From positions 310,001-374,000 of the forward strand of contig NZ_CP048649.1 in NCBI RefSeq assembly GCF_010669305.1: a stretch of 64,000 nt of DNA. The letters are read 5' to 3'. Both the position numbers and the translations under genes were made by a program. Below, piece after piece: positions 35,479 to 44,559 of this stretch (position 1 is its first letter; each line of letters begins with the position of its first letter). The DNA comes from Aminipila butyrica. GTDB lineage: Bacteria; Bacillota; Clostridia; Peptostreptococcales; Anaerovoracaceae. The notes below the pieces were generated by a model. The model had not been told where the DNA came from, searched no databases, and saw nothing but the letters and a program-made list of their open reading frames with translations.

Positions 35479-36802
35479 AAGCTATTTTTTTCCTGGAAAG
35501 AAAATTGACAAAAGGCAGCATGCCGATAAGGCAACCTACCACGGACGGAAGCATCCAGCCCAAATTTACATCAAACAAGGGCAGTCTGGCGAGGATAGGA
35601 GCTAAAGGCCCCAGTGAAATCCCAGCGGCTTTCAGCCCATCGAAGATGCCTATAATAAAGGCAAACATCAGCGCTAAGGCATAGGCCTCAGACTTGCCTT
35701 TAATCCAGCGGTTGCAGAAAGAAAGCAGGATTAAGGCGATTGCTGGCGGGTAAATCATCACCAGAGCTGGAAGAGTAAGTGTAATCATGGTAGTCAGCCC
35801 GATATTAGAGATTGCAAAACTGAATAGACACACGACGGTTAGAATCTTCCGATAGGATTGGTTTGGCAGAAGTGTATGGAAATAATCTGCAAAAGAAGTT
35901 GCCAAGCCGATGGATGTGGTCAGGCAAGCCATCAGCACTGCCAAACCGAGGATGAGATTTCCCGATTTGCCTAAGAGCTGGTAAACTACCGCGGCTAACA
36001 GCTGACTGCCGTTTTCAAACAGTGCCATGCTGGAGGTCTGCGCACCTACATAGCCTAGAGCCAGGTATACCACTCCCAGACCTACGCCGGCAAAAACCCC
36101 GGCTAGCAGCGTATACTTGACGATAGCCTTTGGCTCTGAAACACCGAAACCTCTGACGGCATTGATAACTACAATGGCAAAGGCCAGAGCGGCCAGACCG
36201 TCTAACGCTAAATAACCTTCAATCATTCCTCGGAAAAATGGAATTTCCGCATATTCCCCGGTAGGGAGACCAATCTCGCCTACAGGGTTAAGGAGACAGG
36301 ACACGAAGATTACGGCAATAGACAGAAGCAGAATCGGTGTAAGGATTCTACCCACGATATCGACTAACTTGGTTGGATTCAAGCTGAGCACATACGTAAC
36401 AATAAAGAATATTGCTGTAAAAATCAGGGACAACACGACCTTGGGCATGCTATCTGGTGCGAAAGGCATGACAGCTAGTTCAAAGGACACCGTGCCTGTC
36501 CGGGGAAGGGCGAACAAGGGCCCAATGAGTAAGTAAATCAGCACCCCCATAAAGATGGAAAAGCGGGGGCCAATCAGGCCTACCAAGTCGTCCAGTTTGT
36601 CACCGGCCAAGACTACGGCAGCTACGCCCAAAATGGACAGCCCTGCATCGGTGGCGACAAAGCCCATGACGCTATGCAGAAAATTGACGCCGGATAACTG
36701 CCCTAGCATAGGTGGGAAAATCATATTGCCCGCACCGAAAAACATGGCAAACAGCATCAGGGATAAGGAGATTAATTTGCCAAAACTCAGTTGTTGTTTC
36801 AT
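35477..36802 (-). CDS. brnQ: branched-chain amino acid transport carrier BrnQ
   Basis: A 441-residue sodium-coupled transporter of the LIVCS family with about 12 hydrophobic helices. The N-terminal LMLFAMFFGAGNMIFPPMLG is the family hallmark. It imports leucine, isoleucine or valine and so relates to the leu/ilv genes of the same window. It follows the uracil permease gene by 59 bases on the same strand. Confidence 0.93.
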   Translation of the reverse strand: MKQQLSFGKLISLSLMLFAMFFGAGNMIFPPMLGQLSGVNFLHSVMGFVATDAGLSILGVAAVVLAGDKLDDLVGLIGPRFSIFMGVLIYLLIGPLFALPRTGTVSFELAVMPFAPDSMPKVVLSLIFTAIFFIVTYVLSLNPTKLVDIVGRILTPILLLSIAVIFVSCLLNPVGEIGLPTGEYAEIPFFRGMIEGYLALDGLAALAFAIVVINAVRGFGVSEPKAIVKYTLLAGVFAGVGLGVVYLALGYVGAQTSSMALFENGSQLLAAVVYQLLGKSGNLILGLAVLMACLTTSIGLATSFADYFHTLLPNQSYRKILTVVCLFSFAISNIGLTTMITLTLPALVMIYPPAIALILLSFCNRWIKGKSEAYALALMFAFIIGIFDGLKAAGISLGPLAPILARLPLFDVNLGWMLPSVVGCLIGMLPFVNFLSRKKIA

Positions 36803-36861
36803 TTTTTACCTCTATAGTTTCATTTGTATTCGTTGTTATAGTCTTTCACTTAGTTGGGAAT

Positions 36862-38196
36862 TTACTCAATTTGATCGGATTCTTCTCGGTCGTTGGTAAT
36901 CCCCAGCTTGTCGAAAATGTAGAACAAGGTGCTCAGAATCATACCTGTCACGCAGGCCAGAACCATACCCTTCAGTTCAATGCCGCCGAAGTTAACCGCT
37001 ACGCCGGACAGGCCTGTTACGAAGATTACTGAGGTCAGAGTCAGATTTCTGGATTTACCGTAATTGATCTTAGCATCTACCAGGATACGGATGCCGGAAG
37101 CACCGATCATGCCGTATAGTAAAAAGGATATGCCACCGATAACCGGGCCTGGAATCGTGCTGATCAGTTCAGACAGCTTTCCGACGAAGGAGCAGATAAT
37201 TGAAAGCGCTGCCGCGCCGGCGATAACCCGAACGCTGTATACCTTTGTCACTGCCATCACGCCGATGTTTTCACCGTAGGTGGTGGTAGGGACAGAACCG
37301 ATAAGGCCGGATAATGTGGTAGAGAAATAGTCTGCAAACAGACTCTTATGCAGACCGGGGTCTTTAATTAAGTCTCGGCCTACGATTTCGCTGGTCACAA
37401 TCTGATGGCCGATATGCTCAGAGGTAACCACCAAGAGCACAGGCAGGAGCATCAGAATGGCCTCCGGGCTGAACTGAGGGGTGGAAAAATTTGGCATGGA
37501 CAACAGCGGTGCAGCGATAACCTTATCAAAGTTGACGATACCCACACAGAGAGCAGCTACATAGCCCGCTACGATAGAGATCAAAATAGGAATTACTGCG
37601 AAAAACTTTTTAAAGAGCACGTTGCCGAGGATTGCTGTCGCCAGCGTGATAACGAAGACGATGACATTTCTGGAATCCATCGGGGTTACTACTTGCTGAA
37701 AAGTAGTAGTGCCCTCAATTAACTTATAGGAGACGGTTTCAAAGAGGCCCGCTGTGCTGGCTGCTGTTCCAGCCAATTCCAGGCCGATTAGGGCCACCAC
37801 TGGTCCCATGGCTGCCGGAGGGAGTACCACGTTTATCCACGCTACCCCGAACTTATAGACCACCAAGGAAAGTAGAATCCCTACTAAACCTACGGCCACG
37901 AAGCCTCCCAAAGCGTATGAATAACCAAGATCCTGTCCATACTTTTCAATCAAGGTAATGACAGGCGCAATAAAAGCAAAGCTGGAGCCTAAGTAAGCTG
38001 GTGCTTTGCCTTTGGTAATTAATATAAATAATAGGGTACCAATTCCGTTCATCAGGAGGACAACCGCAGGGTTGATTCCAAACAGGAAGGGTACTAGGAC
38101 AGAGGCACCGAACATGGCGAACATGTGCTGCAGGCTCAAGGGTGCCATCAGCGAAAATGGAACTTTATCTTCCACTTGAATAATTTTTCTTTCCAT
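36862..38196 (-). CDS. uraA: uracil permease (NCS2 family)
   Basis: A 444-residue NCS2 permease with about 14 helices, the N-terminal LSLQHMFAMFGASVLVPFL and the substrate-site signature region VVTSEHIGHQIVTSEIVGRD followed by GLIGSVPTTTYGENIGV. These are the UraA/PyrP-type motifs, so uracil import is likely. The start MERKIIQV has AAAGGAGTC upstream and is chosen over one 20 codons earlier. No PyrR-type attenuator was recognised in the short leader. Confidence 0.92.
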   Translation of the reverse strand: MERKIIQVEDKVPFSLMAPLSLQHMFAMFGASVLVPFLFGINPAVVLLMNGIGTLLFILITKGKAPAYLGSSFAFIAPVITLIEKYGQDLGYSYALGGFVAVGLVGILLSLVVYKFGVAWINVVLPPAAMGPVVALIGLELAGTAASTAGLFETVSYKLIEGTTTFQQVVTPMDSRNVIVFVITLATAILGNVLFKKFFAVIPILISIVAGYVAALCVGIVNFDKVIAAPLLSMPNFSTPQFSPEAILMLLPVLLVVTSEHIGHQIVTSEIVGRDLIKDPGLHKSLFADYFSTTLSGLIGSVPTTTYGENIGVMAVTKVYSVRVIAGAAALSIICSFVGKLSELISTIPGPVIGGISFLLYGMIGASGIRILVDAKINYGKSRNLTLTSVIFVTGLSGVAVNFGGIELKGMVLACVTGMILSTLFYIFDKLGITNDREESDQIE

Positions 38197-38227
38197 AAAA
38201 AGACTCCTTTCATCAAGACCAAAAGAA

Positions 38228-38256
38228 ATTATAGCATTTTCTATAGATGGGGGCAA
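38228..38256 (-). promoter_or_regulatory. promoter for uraA-brnQ
   Basis: On the minus strand TTGCCC (38256-38251), a 17-base spacer and TATAAT (38233-38228) lie about 30 bases upstream of the uraA start. Confidence 0.6.
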
Positions 38257-38450
38257 GGAAATTGTATTAATTTACGAGAAAATTTGTATAAATAAATAAA
38301 GAAATGGAATAATTTGTATTGATTTTACCTAATTGAATGGTGATATTTTCTCCATAAATATCAGAATTTTTGCATTGTTACTTGAACTGAAGGAAGAAAA
38401 AAGCCATAATAGATAGAAACAAGATAAATCCACAAGAGGAGGCGGGTAGA

Positions 38451-39020
38451 TTGAAGACCATAAGTAAGGAAGAAGCCCTAGGGCTGTTAAAGGAGTATAA
38501 TAAGGAAGAATTTCACATTGTCCACGGCTTGACCGTAGCTGGATGTATGAGATATTTTGCACAGAAACTGGGCTATGGCGAAGACGCAGATTTTTGGGAG
38601 GTAGTAGGCCTTCTCCATGATATTGACTTCGAGCTGTACCCAGAAGAGCATTGCGTAAAGGCTCAGGAAATCCTCAAGGAAAAAGGTTTTGAAGCAGATT
38701 TTATTCGGGCGGTGGCCAGCCATGGATACGGTTTGTGCTGCGATATTAAGCCGGAGCACCAGATGGAGAAGGTCCTCTTTGCAGTGGATGAGCTGACAGG
38801 GCTTATTGGTGCAGCGGCGCTGATGCGGCCATCTAAGAGCGTTCAAGACATGGAGCTGAAATCAATCAAGAAGAAATATAAGGATAAACGGTTTGCCGCA
38901 GGATGTTCCCGGGAGGTTATCGAAGAGGGTGCTCAAATGCTGGGCTGGGAGCTGGATCAATTGATGACAGAGACGCTGGAGGCTATGAAGAGCTGCGAAG
39001 CCGAAGTTGCTCAGGGATAA
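38451..39020 (+). CDS. HD-domain hydrolase-like protein
   Basis: A 189-residue protein with an HD fold: EEFHIVHGLTVAGCMRYFA, then VVGLLHDIDFELYPEEHC and AVASHGYG supply the H...HD...H pattern of a metal-dependent phosphohydrolase. Such short stand-alone HD proteins have unknown substrates. The TTG start at 38451 is supported by AAGAGGAGGCGGG directly upstream. It is divergent from uraA. Confidence 0.82.
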   Translation: MKTISKEEALGLLKEYNKEEFHIVHGLTVAGCMRYFAQKLGYGEDADFWEVVGLLHDIDFELYPEEHCVKAQEILKEKGFEADFIRAVASHGYGLCCDIKPEHQMEKVLFAVDELTGLIGAAALMRPSKSVQDMELKSIKKKYKDKRFAAGCSREVIEEGAQMLGWELDQLMTETLEAMKSCEAEVAQG

Positions 39021-39037
39021 GGTTTAATACCGGCAAG

Positions 39038-39114
39038 ACAAGGGTATTCTATATATGGCAGAGGCCTTTTTATTAGGAAGGAAATATCGCCAAAATAGAA
39101 TACCTTGTTTTTTT
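39038..39114 (+). terminator. long-loop intrinsic terminator after the HD gene
   Basis: ACAAGGGTATTCTAT pairs with ATAGAATACCTTGT across a loop of about 42 bases that itself is partly structured, and then runs into TTTTTTT. Confidence 0.7.
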
Positions 39115-39218
39115 GATGTTTTTCTATTAAATCGCTATACAATATATAGTTGTTGGGTGTACAATATATACAAGATAATGTTAAAATATAATTTATATAT
39201 AAATGGGAGGAAGATAGC

Positions 39219-39512
39219 ATGAGTATTAAGATTACTGGTAATGTAAGTGAAAAGGAAGCAGAGGCGTACGTAGCGTATTTGCAGAACAAATATAATAGAA
39301 AGCTGGAGAGTTTAGATGTAAAAGTAGATGGAGACTTCGTCGATTTAAACTATGAGTTTGAACATGTGAATTTTGACCGTATTCGGCGGATCACCGGATA
39401 TCTGGTGGGCAACATGGATCATTGGAATGATGCCAAGGCTGCGGAGGAGCATGATCGATTAAAGCACGGTGTAGAGGGCTGCAATGGAAATTGCGGGATG
39501 GAGCACCTTTAA
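39219..39512 (+). CDS. small protein resembling the C-terminal region of anaerobic ribonucleotide reductase NrdD
   Basis: A 97-residue protein. The middle RITGYLVGNMDHWNDAKAAE and EHDRLKH resemble the NrdD tail pattern GY-x-W-N-x2-K-x2-E-x3-R, and small stand-alone proteins with this pattern occur in clostridia under that name. The glycyl-radical site itself is not present as a full domain, so it is not a reductase on its own. The C terminus has CNGNCGM. GGGAGGAAGATAG precedes the ATG. Function unknown. Confidence 0.6.
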   Translation: MSIKITGNVSEKEAEAYVAYLQNKYNRKLESLDVKVDGDFVDLNYEFEHVNFDRIRRITGYLVGNMDHWNDAKAAEEHDRLKHGVEGCNGNCGMEHL

Positions 39513-39545
39513 TAACAGGACCGTCATTTTAAGATGAAGGGATCA

Positions 39546-39590
39546 GACTGTAGGCAGAGAAAGAAACGTTGCCTACAGTCTTTTGTTGTT
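39546..39590 (+). terminator. intrinsic terminator after the NrdD-like gene
   Basis: GACTGTAGGCA pairs with TGCCTACAGTC and runs into TTTTGTTGTTTT. The remaining bases to 39703 are AT-rich with no gene seen. Confidence 0.85.
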
Positions 39591-39703
39591 TTAATGCGCA
39601 AATGGATTCCTATTTTTGGTGCTACATATGGACCAAAAGGTTGCTAAAGCAGAAAGAGAATTGTTTTAAGCATAGGTTGTTTTTTGAAAAATAAAATATT
39701 TTG

Positions 39704-39732
39704 TTGAAATAATAAATGATATGTGATAATGT
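39704..39732 (+). promoter_or_regulatory. promoter of the peptide-related operon
   Basis: TTGAAA (39704-39709), a 17-base spacer and TAATGT (39727-39732) lie 72 bases before the regulator gene that opens the operon. Confidence 0.55.
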
Positions 39733-39804
39733 TTGAATATAAATAAACGTTTTTGAAATTTGTTTTAAAATTATTTCCCAAACCTAATAAGAGGAGGGGT
39801 TAAT

Positions 39805-40353
39805 ATGAAGTTAACCGAATTGGAGAATTACAAAAACTTTAAAGATCTTTCTATTGAAGAGTTAAAGAACGGATATATTAAAAAAGAAGAAACCGGAGAG
39901 TACGCCTGCATTTATTGCGGTGAAAGTTTTGAAGAAGGCGTTATTTATCCCCATGGTGAGCGCCTGCTGACGGCAGAGAAAGCTGTATCAGAGCATATTT
40001 GGGAAGAACATGGGGGTGCTTTTCACTCTCTTGTTAATTTGGACAAACAGATTTGCGGCTTATCAGAAATACAAAAAAGCATGCTTTATTATCTATATGA
40101 AGGAAATGATAATAAAGATATTTGTGATGAAATGGGCATCAGCGCAGCAACAGTTCGAACGCATAAATTTAATTTGCAAAAAGCAAAACGAGAAGCAAAG
40201 ATTTTACTGGCATTGCTTGAAACGGCAGAGGATGAAACAGCGGGTAGTCAAAAAAGGCCTTTAGAAATAAAGAAGGATATCGATCAAAGCAATACTTCGA
40301 GATTTGAATTAAACTCTTTACATCCTTTTTTTACACAATTTAAGTATAAATAA
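39805..40353 (+). CDS. LuxR-type HTH regulator with N-terminal zinc-finger-like segment
   Basis: A 182-residue protein. Residues 34-70 hold CIYCGE and SEHIWEEHGG, a Cys2-His2-like set that may bind zinc. Residues 86-133 (GLSEIQKSMLYYLYEGNDNK, then ISAATVRTHKFNLQKAKREA) form a LuxR/GerE-type helix-turn-helix. There is no receiver or kinase domain. Being first in an operon of two MFS carriers and two peptidase homologues, it probably regulates them; that is inference. AAGAGGAGGGG precedes the ATG. Confidence 0.7.
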   Translation: MKLTELENYKNFKDLSIEELKNGYIKKEETGEYACIYCGESFEEGVIYPHGERLLTAEKAVSEHIWEEHGGAFHSLVNLDKQICGLSEIQKSMLYYLYEGNDNKDICDEMGISAATVRTHKFNLQKAKREAKILLALLETAEDETAGSQKRPLEIKKDIDQSNTSRFELNSLHPFFTQFKYK

Positions 40354-40377
40354 AACTATTAATGAGAGGTGCTAACT

Positions 40378-41733
40378 ATGATTTTTCCCATGGAAGGCAA
40401 AGAAGTTCATCGAAACCGCTGGAATATAACGATGTTTATCATCAGCTTCGTAATCAGTAATCTAGTAAGCGGTATTATCTATGATACCTATGTAAATTAT
40501 TTGCAAGAAGTAGCTGTAAGGATTGCGACCTCTTTCTGGGCCTTCTATGGGTATGCTACTTTTCTTAGTGCCTTTGCGCTGTTTCTTGTTCCTAAGATTG
40601 GATATAAGAAGTTAATTATATTTTGCTCTTTTTCCTGCACGGTATCTTTAGTTTCAGTAATTTGTTTGGACACGCCAAAGGTGTTTTATCTAACTACTTT
40701 ATTGGCGTTGATTGGGTTACAGCTCCACTATACGATGCTGTCTCCTTATGTAGCCACTTTTACAGAAGGTATGGGAGAAGGCCGGATTAAATGGTATACA
40801 AGGGCGTACTATATGGGTTATGTCGGTTACTTTTTGGCCACGTACCTTGGCGGAGTATTTACGGTAAAAATGTTTTCTTTTCGAGCAGATCTCACATATG
40901 CAGCCGCCAAAAAGGCTACAGAGTATATTGCGGAGATGACACCATTTTTAAAAAATGCTTATTTGCAAGGGAATAGAGATGTCCTTTTTTTCACCGCGGT
41001 AATTTCGGGGGTGGCCATTTTGCCAGCACTGTTTATTCAGGAGAAAAAAGAAGATTATGCTATGCAGGCAAAGCAAACAAATAAAGAAAGCCTTTTTCAT
41101 AACTTACAGCAGATTGTGCAGATTCTGTTAAAAAAAGATGCTCTTTTGTATCTGAGCTATTGGGCAATGGTCTCTTTTGGCATGGGATTATTCTCTTCCT
41201 ACTTTACCATATACCTCAATAGAAATCTTCATATAGATAAGGCGACCTCTTCTCTTATGGTCTCCATTTCCTATTTGGCGATTGTCATCTTTATGTTGTT
41301 TACTCCTTTTATCGTAAAAAAATTAGGACAGGCGGTTACAATCAGTACGATGCTGCTTTTCTCCATCCCTTTTATGCTTATCATTGCAAATGGAGAAAAA
41401 TTTGGAGCTTTTACGATTCCGGTTGTAGGTGCGGCACTTTTTATGCGGGCTGGCATTGCAAATATCAGCAGTCCTGCGGACAATTCCCTTGCCATGTCTA
41501 TTGCTGATAAAGAGTTTCGGCCAATTTATGCTTCAGTTGTTAACTTTACTGCGGGGCTTGCAAGCATTGTAAGCGGATTATTTACTGGAAATGTCTTATT
41601 TGTGACACAAGAAGGTTACAAGAATGCCTATTATTTGGCGGCAATACTTTATTTTATCGCGAGTGTAATTGTATTGTTTGGCCTAAAAAAATATAACCGT
41701 ATCCCAACCACAATGACGGATGAGGAGGAGTAA
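40378..41733 (+). CDS. MFS transporter
   Basis: A 451-residue carrier with about 12 helices; the N-terminal half carries FIISFVISNLVSGIIYDTY and a central basic loop, the C-terminal half KKLGQAVTISTMLLFSIPF. Substrate unknown. The ATG at 40378 has GAGAGGTG six bases away, better than the GTG nine bases earlier. The stop lies directly before the next gene's start, so it is translated together with the M32 homologue. Confidence 0.82.
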   Translation: MIFPMEGKEVHRNRWNITMFIISFVISNLVSGIIYDTYVNYLQEVAVRIATSFWAFYGYATFLSAFALFLVPKIGYKKLIIFCSFSCTVSLVSVICLDTPKVFYLTTLLALIGLQLHYTMLSPYVATFTEGMGEGRIKWYTRAYYMGYVGYFLATYLGGVFTVKMFSFRADLTYAAAKKATEYIAEMTPFLKNAYLQGNRDVLFFTAVISGVAILPALFIQEKKEDYAMQAKQTNKESLFHNLQQIVQILLKKDALLYLSYWAMVSFGMGLFSSYFTIYLNRNLHIDKATSSLMVSISYLAIVIFMLFTPFIVKKLGQAVTISTMLLFSIPFMLIIANGEKFGAFTIPVVGAALFMRAGIANISSPADNSLAMSIADKEFRPIYASVVNFTAGLASIVSGLFTGNVLFVTQEGYKNAYYLAAILYFIASVIVLFGLKKYNRIPTTMTDEEE

Positions 41734-43257
41734 ATGAGCAAACAAAGTGATAAGTATTCCAGAATGCTGGCAGAATTAAAGGAAAAAGTAAAAAGAATAG
41801 AGTACCTGAAATATGGTCTGAACTCTTTGATTTATTGGGATAAGATCACCAAGATGCCTAAAAAGGGAATCGAATATCGAAGCCAAGTCATGGGGTTCTT
41901 TGGTGAAGAGCTGTATAAATTTTTATCCGACCCACAGTTGAAGAAATATTTAGCTTACTTCGATGGCAATAAGCAAAACGACGAGGTGGTTGACGGCATG
42001 ATTGCCAGAATGAAACGAAATAATTATTATGTAGAAAAAATTCCGGAAAAAGAATATCGGGAGTATATTTCGTTGATTGCAAATGCAGAGCAAGTATGGG
42101 AAACAGCCAAAGAAAAAAATGATTTTCAGTTACTTCAGCCCTATTTAGAGCGTATTGTAGACAAATTTAAGTCCTTTGCAGAATATTGGGGCTATGAAGA
42201 GAACCCTTATGATGCATTGATTGGTTATTATGAAGAAGGGGTCACGGTTAAAGAAATTGATCAGTTGTCTACAGAACTGAGAGATTTTATTATTGAACTT
42301 CTGAATCAGATTAAAGCGAAAGAAGCAAGTTGGAAGGAAAATACTTTGGAGTATGTCATTCCGCTGGCAGTAGAGAAACAAGAAGACTTGGCGCGATGGG
42401 TTTTGTCCACGATTGGCTTCGATTTTGATGCAGGAAGATTGGACCAGGGAGCACATCCGACGACGTTAGCCTGTTCGCCTGATGATGTGAGAATCGTCAC
42501 CTTATATAATGAAAAAGATGTAAGGACTGGAATCTTTAATGCGTTGCATGAGGGAGGAAAAGGACTTTATGAACAGGATATTGATAAAAATCTGTTAGGT
42601 ACCCTTTTAGCAGAAGTCGCCTCGTTTGGCGTGGAAGAGGCCATTGGCAGGCTTTATGAAAATATCATCGGTCGGAGCAGAGGTTTCAGCGGGGCGGTTT
42701 ATAAAAAGCTGGAAGAATTATCATCGCAAGATTTGCCGTTGAATTCTCAACAGTTTTATCAATGTATTAACCGGGTTAAGCCTTCTCTAATTCGTATCGA
42801 TGCAGATGAACTTACGTATATGCTGCACATTATTATTCGATATGAGATAGAAAAAGAATTGATAAATAACAAGATAACGGTTGGAGAGTTGCCTGAAGTT
42901 TGGAATCACAAGTATAAGGAATATCTGGGTATTGAGCCAGATACAGACCGTGAAGGTGTGTTGCAGGACATTCACTGGGCAGCAGGATATTTTGGCTTCT
43001 TTCCGAGCTATTTTCTGGCAAATATTATGGCAGCACAATTTACAGCAAAGATGGAAAGAGAAGTCGGATCAATTGATGAGCTCATTTCGACTGGCCAATT
43101 TGACGCAATTCATAAATGGCTGGCTGAAAATGTTCATAGAAGAGGTGCCGTATCCAGTACCTCGGAAGTAATTAAAAAAATTACGGGAGGTGCTATGTCG
43201 TCAGAATATTATATTGATTATCTAAAGAAAAAATATTGTAAAGTATATGATTTGTAA
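41734..43257 (+). CDS. M32 carboxypeptidase homologue with altered zinc motif
   Basis: A 507-residue protein matching the Taq carboxypeptidase family over its length: LIYWDKITKMPKKGIEYRSQ, RIDADELTYMLHIIIRYEIE, LPEVWNHKYKEYLGI and GVLQDIHWAAGYFGFFPSY. In active members the zinc site is HExxH followed by HESQSR. Here residues 272-276 read HEGGK, so the second histidine is lysine, and HESQSR reads EEAIGR (301-306), keeping only the glutamate ligand. It is therefore likely inactive as a zinc carboxypeptidase or works differently. Start is immediate to the MFS stop. Confidence 0.85.
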   Translation: MSKQSDKYSRMLAELKEKVKRIEYLKYGLNSLIYWDKITKMPKKGIEYRSQVMGFFGEELYKFLSDPQLKKYLAYFDGNKQNDEVVDGMIARMKRNNYYVEKIPEKEYREYISLIANAEQVWETAKEKNDFQLLQPYLERIVDKFKSFAEYWGYEENPYDALIGYYEEGVTVKEIDQLSTELRDFIIELLNQIKAKEASWKENTLEYVIPLAVEKQEDLARWVLSTIGFDFDAGRLDQGAHPTTLACSPDDVRIVTLYNEKDVRTGIFNALHEGGKGLYEQDIDKNLLGTLLAEVASFGVEEAIGRLYENIIGRSRGFSGAVYKKLEELSSQDLPLNSQQFYQCINRVKPSLIRIDADELTYMLHIIIRYEIEKELINNKITVGELPEVWNHKYKEYLGIEPDTDREGVLQDIHWAAGYFGFFPSYFLANIMAAQFTAKMEREVGSIDELISTGQFDAIHKWLAENVHRRGAVSSTSEVIKKITGGAMSSEYYIDYLKKKYCKVYDL

Positions 43258-43269
43258 AGGAGAAGAACA

Positions 43270-44559
43270 ATGGGAACTGGATTTTCAAAGCTAAAACTTG
43301 GCGAAAAAATGTCAAAAAACTTTCTTGTTATTTTATTGATTGCAGCAAGCGGCTCAATCATATATGGGTTGCCATATTTTCGATATGACTACTACGATGT
43401 TTATTTAGAGACCTATCATCTGACAAATACTCAAATGGGCTTCTTCGGCAGTATACTCGGTGTATTTGGTATGATTTCCTATCTCTTTGGTGGATTTATT
43501 GCAGACAGGTTTTCCATTCGGACCATCCTATCCCTTTCCTTAATCGGAACTGGAATCGGTGGATTCTTTCACCTATTACCGCTTAACTTCACTGCACTGG
43601 CTTGCCTCTATGCTTTTTGGGGCATTACCTCCTTGTTTGCTTTCTGGCCGGCATGTGTAAAAGCGGTTCGCGTTCTTTCCGATTCAGATGACCAGGGCAA
43701 AGCCTTTGGCTGGTTTGAAGGAGGAAGAGGTGTTGCGGCTGCTATTATGGCGCCTTTAGCAGTTGTCGCTTTCCAGATCGGTGTAAAGCAGATGGATGAT
43801 GTTACAGGAATGAAATACGTGATTATTTTCTATTCTGTTTTGACTGTTTTATGCGGACTTTTAGTATTCTTTAAAATGGGAAATGAAAGGATGGGCGCTG
43901 GAGAACGGATTTCCTTTAAAGATATTGGAAAAGTACTTCGTTTGCCAGCAGTATGGATTATCGGTATTGTAACGTTCTGTAATTATGTGTTTACGTTGTC
44001 TCTGTATTACTTTACACCGTATTCCACAGGTATTTTAGGCGCAACGGTTACTTTTGGCGCGATATTAGCAGCAGTAAAAAGATGGATAAGCCCAGTTTCC
44101 AATATTGGCGGAGGGTACTTAGCCGACAAAGTCGGTACTGGAAATTTATTATTAGTATCGTTCTTGGTTATGGCGGCAGGAACTGCCGGAATCTTACTGC
44201 TCCCGACTAACAGCAGTATGCTTGTGGTATTTGTCGTATTATTCTTGGTTATTTATTTCTTCTACAATGTAAACTATGCCATGACATGGGCTATGATGGA
44301 TGAAGGAAATATTCCAGCGGAATATTCCGGCACTGCAGCCGGCGTGATTTCCACCGTAGGCTATCTGCCGGAAATCTTTTGTTCCCTGCTTGCAGGAGCG
44401 TTAATCGATGGGTATCCGGGAGTAACTGGGTTTAGATATTTCTTTGGATTCTTGATTGGAATGCTGCTGCTGGGTGCAATCTTTGTACTTGTTTGGAAAA
44501 AATATTTAGGGGGCCAGAATGTCAACGACGGAAATAAACAACTTAAATCAAATTCCTAA
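43270..44559 (+). CDS. MFS transporter
   Basis: A 429-residue carrier with about 12 helices; GGFIADRFSIRTILSLSLIG is the classical MFS loop 2-3 motif (GxxxDRxGRR type), and FEGGRGVAAAIMAPL follows. It resembles oxalate/formate-type or organic-anion members but the ligand is undecided. AAAGGAGAAGAAC precedes the ATG. Its last 41 bases overlap the X-Pro peptidase gene. Confidence 0.85.
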   Translation: MGTGFSKLKLGEKMSKNFLVILLIAASGSIIYGLPYFRYDYYDVYLETYHLTNTQMGFFGSILGVFGMISYLFGGFIADRFSIRTILSLSLIGTGIGGFFHLLPLNFTALACLYAFWGITSLFAFWPACVKAVRVLSDSDDQGKAFGWFEGGRGVAAAIMAPLAVVAFQIGVKQMDDVTGMKYVIIFYSVLTVLCGLLVFFKMGNERMGAGERISFKDIGKVLRLPAVWIIGIVTFCNYVFTLSLYYFTPYSTGILGATVTFGAILAAVKRWISPVSNIGGGYLADKVGTGNLLLVSFLVMAAGTAGILLLPTNSSMLVVFVVLFLVIYFFYNVNYAMTWAMMDEGNIPAEYSGTAAGVISTVGYLPEIFCSLLAGALIDGYPGVTGFRYFFGFLIGMLLLGAIFVLVWKKYLGGQNVNDGNKQLKSNS

